A stretch of DNA of 48,679 nt, from positions 1 to 48,679 of the forward strand of contig JAPPNY010000127.1 of NCBI GenBank assembly GCA_028818385.1. Reading direction: 5' to 3'. This document shows positions 42,922-48,679 of this stretch, in pieces. Each line of letters begins with the position of its first letter. Position 1 is the first letter of the stretch. Origin of the DNA: Spirochaetaceae bacterium. GTDB taxonomy: Bacteria; Spirochaetota; Spirochaetia; SZUA-6; Bin103. Both the position numbers and the translations under genes were made by a program. The notes below the pieces were generated by a model. That model made no database searches. It saw nothing but the letters and a program-made list of their open reading frames with translations, and was not told where the DNA came from.

Positions 42922-43851
42922 TCACCGGAGGGCCGCCGCCAGCTCGATCATCCGGTCGCGCTCGGCCGGCACGCCCTGGGCCATCATCTCGATGACCACC
43001 TTCTCGAACAGGCCCTCGCTCATGCCCTCGGCGGCCCCGATCGCCTGTGCGTCTCGGCGCAACTCGCGTTGCACGGGGACCGTGGTGCGTGACTGCCACG
43101 AACGGGGCTCGGAGGCCGGCTGACAGCGCACGTCCACCGAGAGCCGCACGGACTCGGACTCGTTGGGTAGCGCCCAGTGCAGGGCGTGGCTGTGGAAGAT
43201 CAGCGCGTCGCCGGGCCGGTAGGCGGTGGTGTGCCAGGGCTGCGGGACGTCGTCCAGCGACAGCCCGCGCTGCCGCCGGCCCTTGAGCACGTAGGAGAGC
43301 ACGTCGGTCTCCTCGTGCCGGCGCAGCCCGGCGCGGTGCGAGCCGGCGGCCACGGCCAGGGCGCCGCCGGTCGGCTCGATCGGCAGCAACGGCATCCACA
43401 GCGTGCGGAACGCGGCCGTGTGGCGGATGAAGAAGTGATCCTGATGCGGCAGCGAGATGTGGCGGTCGTCGGCCGGCAGGGCATAGCGGACGGTCAGGGA
43501 TCGAAACGTGAAGACCGGCTCGCCGAACACGCGGCGCAGGAACCGTTGCGTCGTCTCCGTGTCGATCAGCTCAGGGTAGTAGGAGACTTCGTAGAAGCTG
43601 CGGTCGTCGATGGCGTCGAGCTGGCGGCCGCTCCATCGCGCCGGCTGGCGGCCGGCCGCGGGCGGCTCCACCAGGGCTTCCGCGCGCATCGCCGCCAGCA
43701 GATCGCCCGCGACCCGGTTCACCTCCGCGCGGTCCAGGACGCCGCGTAAGAACAGGTATCCGTCCCGCTCGAAGGCATCCCGAAGCTCCTTCGGCCGATC
43801 GAGCAAGTCGTCGGCGAACGCCATCTGCTGGTAGGGAGCGGGCAGGGACAT
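42922..43851 (-). CDS. Phytanoyl-CoA dioxygenase family (PhyH) protein
   Basis: A 309-residue non-haem Fe(II)/2-oxoglutarate oxygenase. The iron ligands are His and Asp in PHQDHFF and the distal His in IFHSHALHWALPN; the arginine in RLSVDVR would bind 2-oxoglutarate. It hydroxylates a small molecule; the substrate cannot be read. The start is uncertain: ATG 43851 (MSLPAPYQQMAF) follows a -10-like TAGGCT (43876-43871), while the frame also offers ATG 43917 and GTG 43923, which add residues that look unconserved. It is divergent from the MDR dehydrogenase. Confidence 0.83.
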   Translation of the reverse strand: MSLPAPYQQMAFADDLLDRPKELRDAFERDGYLFLRGVLDRAEVNRVAGDLLAAMRAEALVEPPAAGRQPARWSGRQLDAIDDRSFYEVSYYPELIDTETTQRFLRRVFGEPVFTFRSLTVRYALPADDRHISLPHQDHFFIRHTAAFRTLWMPLLPIEPTGGALAVAAGSHRAGLRRHEETDVLSYVLKGRRQRGLSLDDVPQPWHTTAYRPGDALIFHSHALHWALPNESESVRLSVDVRCQPASEPRSWQSRTTVPVQRELRRDAQAIGAAEGMSEGLFEKVVIEMMAQGVPAERDRMIELAAALR

Positions 43852-43959
43852 GGGATCGGTGACCGAGGTGAGCCTATCGAGCCGCCCGGCCTCGGTATAG
43901 CGCCCGACGACCGACATCGACACGATGGCAGGCGACTACCGCCGCAATCGGGGGAGCGC

Positions 43960-44976
43960 ATGAAGACCAGGCAGTTGACCGTCGTCGAGCCCGGCCGGAT
44001 CGAGCTGCAGGAACTCGACCTGGACGCAGCGCTGGAGCCGCACGAAGCGCTGGTGGAGGCCGAGTACTCCATCGTCAGCGCCGGCACCGAGGGGGCCGGT
44101 TTCACCGGCCTGGTGCGGGAAATGCCGTTCGGCGACGGGGGCACGTATCCCCGCGGCACCGGCTACGGCCACCTGGGCCGGGTTCGGGAGGTGGGATCGG
44201 CGGTGGAGATGTGCCGTCAGGGAGATCGGGTGCTGTCCTTCTCCCGGCATGCGTCGCTGGTCAAGGCGGACGCCGTACGCATGGCGCTGCCGGTTCCGAA
44301 GGACGCTCCCGGCAGCCACCTGGTGTTCGCCCGCATGGCCGGCGTGAGCATCTCCGCGCTACGCTCCTCCAGCGTGCAGCCCGGCGACACGGTGCTGGTG
44401 ACCGGCATGGGTTTGGTCGGCAACTTCGCCGCACAGCTCTTCCGCATGGCCGGCGCCGACGTGATGGCGGCCGACCTCTCCGACTACCGCCTGGACAAGG
44501 CGCGTGCCTGCGGCATCGAGCGCACGGTGAACCCGGGCGTGGACGACCTGCAGGAGGCGGTGCTGGAGTGGACGGCGGGCGAGGGGGTGCACGTCGCAGT
44601 GGAGGCGATCGGCATCAGCGAGGTGGTGGCGCAGGCGGTGATGGCTACCCGGCGCCACGGCGAGGTGATCCTGCTCGGCAGTCCTCGCGCGCCGGCCACG
44701 TTCGACGTGACCCCGATGCTGCTGCGCATCCACCTGGAGGCGATCCGGATGATCGGCGCGCTGGAGTGGCGCTGGCCGGCGCACCCCGCCGAACGCGTGC
44801 GCGACGTAGAGACCAACTACCGCCGCCTGGTCGCGTGGATCGCGGCCTGCCGGCTGCGGGTGGAGCCCCTGCTCGACCGGGTGGCATCGCCCGCCGACTG
44901 TCAGGCGGTCTACGAAGGGCTTACCAGCCGCAAGGACGGTTACCTGGGCGCGGTGTTCGATTGGAGCCTGATATGA
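43960..44976 (+). CDS. Zinc-type MDR alcohol dehydrogenase-like protein
   Basis: A 338-residue medium-chain dehydrogenase/reductase. The N-terminal GroES-like domain has IVSAGTEGA and RGTGYGHLGRV, and the cofactor domain has VLVTGMGLVGNFAAQL and VMAADLSDYRLDKA. The four structural-zinc cysteines are absent, and SAGTE stands where the catalytic-zinc Cys is found in classical ADH, so it is of the BchC/sugar-dehydrogenase-like group, and catalytic zinc binding should not be assumed. A Shine-Dalgarno-like GGGGGAG precedes ATG 43960. The oxygenase gene opposite may share a substrate. Confidence 0.8.
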   Translation: MKTRQLTVVEPGRIELQELDLDAALEPHEALVEAEYSIVSAGTEGAGFTGLVREMPFGDGGTYPRGTGYGHLGRVREVGSAVEMCRQGDRVLSFSRHASLVKADAVRMALPVPKDAPGSHLVFARMAGVSISALRSSSVQPGDTVLVTGMGLVGNFAAQLFRMAGADVMAADLSDYRLDKARACGIERTVNPGVDDLQEAVLEWTAGEGVHVAVEAIGISEVVAQAVMATRRHGEVILLGSPRAPATFDVTPMLLRIHLEAIRMIGALEWRWPAHPAERVRDVETNYRRLVAWIAACRLRVEPLLDRVASPADCQAVYEGLTSRKDGYLGAVFDWSLI

Positions 44977-44980
44977 CGAC

Positions 44981-44998
44981 CTGAGACAGAAGTCTCAG
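44981..44998. terminator. Hairpin between convergent genes
   Basis: The inverted repeat CTGAGAC (44981-44987) and GTCTCAG (44992-44998) with a 4-nt loop follows the dehydrogenase stop by 4 nt and precedes the end of the ATPase-TPR gene. There is no U tract, so it may be a weak terminator or a transcript-end stabiliser. Confidence 0.35.
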
Positions 44999-45012
44999 CA
45001 ATCGCCACTATT

Positions 45013-47934
45013 CTATGGCGGCCGCTCGTCGATCCGCAGACGGACGTCAGCGGCAACGTCCAAGATCTGTGCTGGTGCCCGAACCACGTCCCCGGCCCGC
45101 TGCCGCAGAGCGATGATGAGCGGCGCAAGCACGGCCGCTTTCTCCGCCTCGCTCCTCAAGATCGCGACGAGCTCACGCTCTGGAACGCCCCCGGCAAGCA
45201 AGTTGGCCACACCTTCGATAGTCTCCAGAATCATCGTCTCGTTTCCTGGAGACAGCGCCGCATACACGGAGCAAAACGCATCCGTGGCTTCCGTGCGACT
45301 CCCCTGTGCAATCAGTGCAGACATCCTGACGTATCGGGATTTCCACTCAAGGCCGGCTCGCGTGTCGTCAGCGCCGTTTCGCGCTCTGTGCTCTAGTTCC
45401 TCAGAAGTTCGTATAGCTCCGTCGAACCGGCTCAACTGGATCTGACACATCCCTTTTTGGAAGAGAGCCTCTGCTACCTGAACCCGCATATCCCGAGATC
45501 CGCAAGATCCGAAGCGACAGAAGAGTTCGTCGACGGTAGCTATAGAGGCACTGTATCTGCGAGTTATCCTTTGGGATACGGCTTTGTTCTTCATCGCCAC
45601 AGCTGCGAGCTCCGGCAGCCCTGGAGCGTCACTGTTTTGAGACCGTACCCACACCTCGTCATCCGCATCAATTGCGTCGTCGTGACGGCCGAGGCTGGCG
45701 AGCGCAGCCCCTCTCTGCGCCAGCGCTGCGGCGACTTGCACTTGCAGTTCTGTTTCCTTGCTCTGGCCATAGCGGGTCAGCACCTCTCCGGCGGTAGCAA
45801 TCGCACCCTCGGCGTCGCCCTGTCGATCCTGCAGAACGGCCTTATTGACTAGAGACTGGGCCAGCCACTCCTGTAGGAGCGACTCTTTACTCTCCCCATA
45901 CCTTTCCACGACGCTCTCGAACGTCGTGATCGCCGCCGGATAATGGCCAAGTTCTACCTGCTCGACTCCTTTGCTGACCAATGACCGCGCGACACGATTC
46001 TGGAGTTCTGGCAACGCACTCGTGCCGTAGCGAGAGACTACCTCGTCGCAGGTCGCGATCGCGACGAGGTGATTCCCAGCTGCACCGTGAACAACTGCCG
46101 AGTTGAACAGCCCAGTTGCGACTTCGATCTGCAAGTCGGGTTCTTCGGTGGTTCCATACCGATCGATCAGTGTGCGGTAGGTCTTGAGCTCCGCGACGCG
46201 GTCGCCTAGGTTCCCTTGAAGAGAGCCTCTGTTGATCAGGGACTTTGCTATCAGCGAATTGAGATTTGACGGGCTGTTGGGACCGAAGCGTTGAGAAAAC
46301 TGATCGTATGTCGCCAGAGCACCGCAGAGGTCTCCTAGTCGCATCTGAGCGGCGCCGGTGTTGAAGAGCGCGATGGCAATCTGCTGCTGCAAGGCCGGAA
46401 TGGAGCTGGCTTCAAATCGGGCAATCACTTCCCGGTTGGCATGGATTAGCATCCGGGGGTTGCCGCCGCGGTCTTGCGCGATTCCTTTGTTGACCAGTGC
46501 CTTGATCACTTCCACCTGCAGCTCGGTTGAGTCACTGGTGCCATATCGCGCCAGTACGTCGTCACACGTAGTGATGGCTGCGTCATATTCCGCTCGCTGA
46601 ATCTGTTCGATAGCAGTGTTGACCAGAGTTTGGGCGCCGCGTGCAATTGCGGCGGTGATAGCCCTGAGTTGCGGAAGCTCGGACTGGGCACGCTCGAGCG
46701 CCGTAAGTATGGCGGGCGACTTCAGTGCTTCTTGTGGTAGATTGCCGAATAGGCGGGTGACTTCGTTGTCGCTGTAGAACACATCCATAAAGTGTAGGAG
46801 GTGGCGCACGATGGCCGCCTCGTCCCGTTCACGCCGGAGCTTGAAATAGATTCCGTAGAGGCGTTGTGTCACGGCGTACCGCCGGTGCTCGTCTCGTGGT
46901 TCCACGGCGCCGCGGAGTACCAGGCGGCCGAGCATAGTGGATACCGTGCGGACGTCGAGACGCGCTCGCGCTGATACTTCGCCGGTCGTGGATGGTTCCC
47001 ATAGGTCCATGAGAGCGATATACACACGACGTTCTGTCTTCCCGAGGGTCTCCAGGTGCCCGCGGAAATATTCCGTGTGATCGTCGATCATCTCCACCAG
47101 TTGCTCCATCAACCGGCGCATCGATCCATGACGTTGGAACTCGGCGACGATCACCAGGAGGCGCGGATCGCCGCCGGTGAGAATCTGGAGAGCACGGATG
47201 CGGCCGGCACTCACAGAGTCGCCGCTGACCGCCTGCCCCAGGCGGTGGCACTGTTCCGTGTCCAAGGGTTGGAGACAGATGATACGGAACAGCTCGAAGA
47301 ACGGATCCTGCGCGTCGTCCAGCCCGGCGAAACGACTGGTCGCCGAGGCGAGCAGGATGATCTGCGGTTCGATCTGCAGCGTCTTGCGCAGCTTCCAACC
47401 GAAATCTTCATCGACGTTGTCACATAGTCCTTGCAGGTTCTCGACCATGAGTACAAGTCGCTTTCCAAGCCGGTCGGCCACGTCAAGAACGGAGGCTCGC
47501 GCACGTTCATCGAGTTCCCGCTCGCGCCAGCGTGTAGTCAGGTCTGCGTGGGTATCGCGCAGGTTTCGCGCGAGCTCAGGATCTCGCTTACCGGTTTCGC
47601 GGGATAGATAGAACAGCACGTCCAGCCAGAAGTCCGCCGCGCTGAATATCTCGTGGCTCTCCTCCATGAAGCGGATGGGGAGCAGGCGGGTGGACAATTC
47701 GACGTTGGTGCGTAGTTCGGCGGCGACACGGGCAAGCAGCATCGTCTTCCCTCGGCCTCGCGGGGCGACGATCAGCGTGTGCTGGCAGGAATCGACATCG
47801 ACGTTGCCTCGAAGAACCTCAAGGACGAGAGCGAGCTCGTGCTCCCGAACCACGAATTGCTCGATGATCTCCTGGTCAGACTGAAATGTTCCGGGATTGA
47901 ACGTGCGGACGGTGCGATGATGCGACTCGGTCAT
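45013..47934 (-). CDS. AAA ATPase with winged helix and ten TPR-like repeats
   Basis: A 973-residue protein. Residues about 20-290 form a P-loop ATPase of ORC/archaeal-ATPase type: Walker A APRGRGKT (57-64), Walker B-like VLMVEN (161-166, with Glu in place of Asp), sensor-1 region LLASATSRF. Residues about 300-345 form a winged helix (VYIALMDLWEPSTTGEVSAR). Ten 43-residue TPR-like units run from 437 to 866, then about 107 residues of C-terminal domain. It reads as a STAND-like sensor-regulator in which the repeats detect a ligand or partner. TGATG overlap joins it to the upstream ATPase gene. Codon use is distinctly less GC-rich than flanking genes. Confidence 0.75.
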   Translation of the reverse strand: MTESHHRTVRTFNPGTFQSDQEIIEQFVVREHELALVLEVLRGNVDVDSCQHTLIVAPRGRGKTMLLARVAAELRTNVELSTRLLPIRFMEESHEIFSAADFWLDVLFYLSRETGKRDPELARNLRDTHADLTTRWRERELDERARASVLDVADRLGKRLVLMVENLQGLCDNVDEDFGWKLRKTLQIEPQIILLASATSRFAGLDDAQDPFFELFRIICLQPLDTEQCHRLGQAVSGDSVSAGRIRALQILTGGDPRLLVIVAEFQRHGSMRRLMEQLVEMIDDHTEYFRGHLETLGKTERRVYIALMDLWEPSTTGEVSARARLDVRTVSTMLGRLVLRGAVEPRDEHRRYAVTQRLYGIYFKLRRERDEAAIVRHLLHFMDVFYSDNEVTRLFGNLPQEALKSPAILTALERAQSELPQLRAITAAIARGAQTLVNTAIEQIQRAEYDAAITTCDDVLARYGTSDSTELQVEVIKALVNKGIAQDRGGNPRMLIHANREVIARFEASSIPALQQQIAIALFNTGAAQMRLGDLCGALATYDQFSQRFGPNSPSNLNSLIAKSLINRGSLQGNLGDRVAELKTYRTLIDRYGTTEEPDLQIEVATGLFNSAVVHGAAGNHLVAIATCDEVVSRYGTSALPELQNRVARSLVSKGVEQVELGHYPAAITTFESVVERYGESKESLLQEWLAQSLVNKAVLQDRQGDAEGAIATAGEVLTRYGQSKETELQVQVAAALAQRGAALASLGRHDDAIDADDEVWVRSQNSDAPGLPELAAVAMKNKAVSQRITRRYSASIATVDELFCRFGSCGSRDMRVQVAEALFQKGMCQIQLSRFDGAIRTSEELEHRARNGADDTRAGLEWKSRYVRMSALIAQGSRTEATDAFCSVYAALSPGNETMILETIEGVANLLAGGVPERELVAILRSEAEKAAVLAPLIIALRQRAGDVVRAPAQILDVAADVRLRIDERPP
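45337..46626 (-). repeat. Ten 43-codon (129-bp) TPR-like coding repeats
   Basis: Residues 437-866 of the ATPase-TPR protein divide without gaps into ten units of exactly 43 residues. The shared pattern begins L-x-N-x-G-x-x-Q and continues A-I-x-T-x-x-x-V-x-x-R-Y-G. Identity between units is moderate, so the array is old rather than freshly amplified, yet no unit has gained or lost a residue. Confidence 0.8.
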
Positions 47935-48679
47935 CAAACCGGCCTCTCGGGCCCGTTCAACGAGCGGCGTTCGATGGGCACGTGGTAATCGCGAAAGCGC
48001 GCAGCCCACCAGTCTTTCAGAAGGCGAAACGAGAAGCGGTAGCCGCGATCCTCCTCTTCGAGATAACCGTCGTGTAGCAGCACGTCGAGGACCTCTGTAA
48101 TGCGGTCGCGGGCGTCTTCAACCACGCGAGAGTAGAGCTCGCTGAGACGAATGCGTGCGGCGGCCGTGAACACATGCTGGGTGGCCGCTTCCGCAAGCAC
48201 CTCCATGGCGAGGGCGCGACTCCCGTCGTCGAGCGCGTCGCGGAGCCGCGTCTCGTAGTGGGCCAGATCACTCTGGCCGGAGGGGCCGAGCAGTCCGGTG
48301 CGATACACTTTCTGGACATCGGCAATGGGTACTCGGCGGTGGTTCTCCATGATGGCGTGTTCCCGCAGCCGCGCGAAGAACGACTGCACGTGATGCGGGA
48401 TGCCGATCCCAAGAGCGTCGTAGACGGCACCCGCTACGCCATCCTCTATCGACAGCCTGACGCTCGTCGCGAGTTGGTCGAAGCAGGCGACGCTGGCTTC
48501 CCGGGTCCAGGGTCCCAGACGAAAGGGGTCGAGGTAGTTGATGCGGTCCGGGATTCCGAGGCGCTGCACTATCGGCATGAGCCCGATGCTGCCGGACACG
48601 ATAAGGACCGGGGAGTCACCGCCAAAGCGTAACTGTTCAGGCGTAGGGTAGGTTCGTTCGACAGATTTCGGCAACCGGT
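47934..48679 (-). CDS. AAA-type (archaeal ATPase_2-like) ATPase, C-terminal part
   Basis: The reading frame is open to the right edge, so only the last 248 or so codons are visible; a TTG at 48674 is not taken as a real start. The first visible stretch (PVLIVSGSIGLMPIVQRLG) matches the strand-4/sensor-1 region after Walker B in archaeal-type ATPases. NYLDPFRLGPW and a C-terminal winged helix (ITEVLDVLLHDGYLEEEDRGYRFSF) follow. Walker A must lie beyond the window. Its TGA (47934-47936) shares one base with the ATG of the ATPase-TPR gene, so the two are translationally coupled. Confidence 0.72.
   Translation of the reverse strand, partial: RLPKSVERTYPTPEQLRFGGDSPVLIVSGSIGLMPIVQRLGIPDRINYLDPFRLGPWTREASVACFDQLATSVRLSIEDGVAGAVYDALGIGIPHHVQSFFARLREHAIMENHRRVPIADVQKVYRTGLLGPSGQSDLAHYETRLRDALDDGSRALAMEVLAEAATQHVFTAAARIRLSELYSRVVEDARDRITEVLDVLLHDGYLEEEDRGYRFSFRLLKDWWAARFRDYHVPIERRSLNGPERPV

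Noticed and set aside
45337..46626. 129-bp periodicity considered as a DNA tandem repeat or CRISPR-like array
   Set aside because: The units are conserved as protein (43 residues, TPR-like) and diverged in DNA; there are no identical repeats separated by unique spacers.

Overview
The window looks like a high-GC chromosome segment from a free-living or host-associated spirochaete (Spirochaetaceae-like). This is an inference from two proteins. The solute-binding protein at 34337-36085 has a signal peptide of the spirochaete style (ending LFAAAEGE). The protein at 36155-37975 has a C-terminal LysM-like module (ending NPDLIYPNWRLIIP) of a kind I associate with spirochaete envelope proteins. Gene density is very high, with many 1-, 4- and 8-base overlaps. 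Several genes that lack a Shine-Dalgarno appear to be leaderless: a -35 and -10 pair spaced by 17 nt ends 6-10 nt before the start codon.

Layout. 1-2766: end of a carbohydrate-type ABC importer (two permeases) followed by FAD glycerol-3-phosphate dehydrogenase. 2783-5431 (-): an ABC-2 exporter (ATPase plus two permeases) behind a leader carrying an intrinsic-terminator hairpin. 5720-12094: SDR oxidoreductase, ThuA-like protein plus DAO-family oxidoreductase, RraA-like protein, and a long divergent transketolase-like enzyme. 12124-13372 (-): Xre/MbcA-RES toxin-antitoxin pair with a repeat-rich operator. 13390-18536: class V aminotransferase, Old Yellow Enzyme-type reductase, a frameshifted methyltransferase, a threonine/serine dehydratase and an EEP-family hydrolase. 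18575-22897: a compact run of Gfo/Idh/MocA oxidoreductase, aldo/keto reductase, NUDIX hydrolase and gamma-glutamyltransferase. 22919-24594 (-): an AbiE pair abutting a beheaded FAD oxidoreductase. 25311-30198 (-): a DUF4377 lipoprotein between two copies of a Rieske-gene tail, then a four-gene translationally coupled carotenoid operon (CrtY-type cyclase, UbiE-like methyltransferase, CrtU/CruE-like desaturase, Rieske protein).

30303-36085: M19 dipeptidase, an AAA ATPase plus TOPRIM-like DUF4276 pair, a GHL10-like glycosidase-fold protein, and an orphan solute-binding protein ending at a strong bidirectional terminator. 36155-40211 (-): LysM protein and two oligopeptide-type ABC ATPases without permeases. 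40322-44976: a small membrane protein, sulfatase, VapBC pair, phytanoyl-CoA-dioxygenase-like protein and an MDR dehydrogenase. 45013-48679 (-): two overlapping AAA-type ATPase genes. The downstream one carries a winged helix and ten exact 43-residue TPR-like repeats; the upstream one runs off the window.

Five conflict-type modules (Xre-RES, AbiE, AAA-DUF4276, VapBC, tandem ATPase-TPR) are interspersed with catabolic genes. The best candidates for something undescribed are the tandem ATPase-TPR pair, the split ATPase/TOPRIM pair (an OLD/Gabija-like activity on two polypeptides), and the carotenoid operon, which predicts an aryl carotenoid pathway in a spirochaete-like genome. Part of the tandem ATPase locus lies outside the window, so its full composition cannot be judged here.
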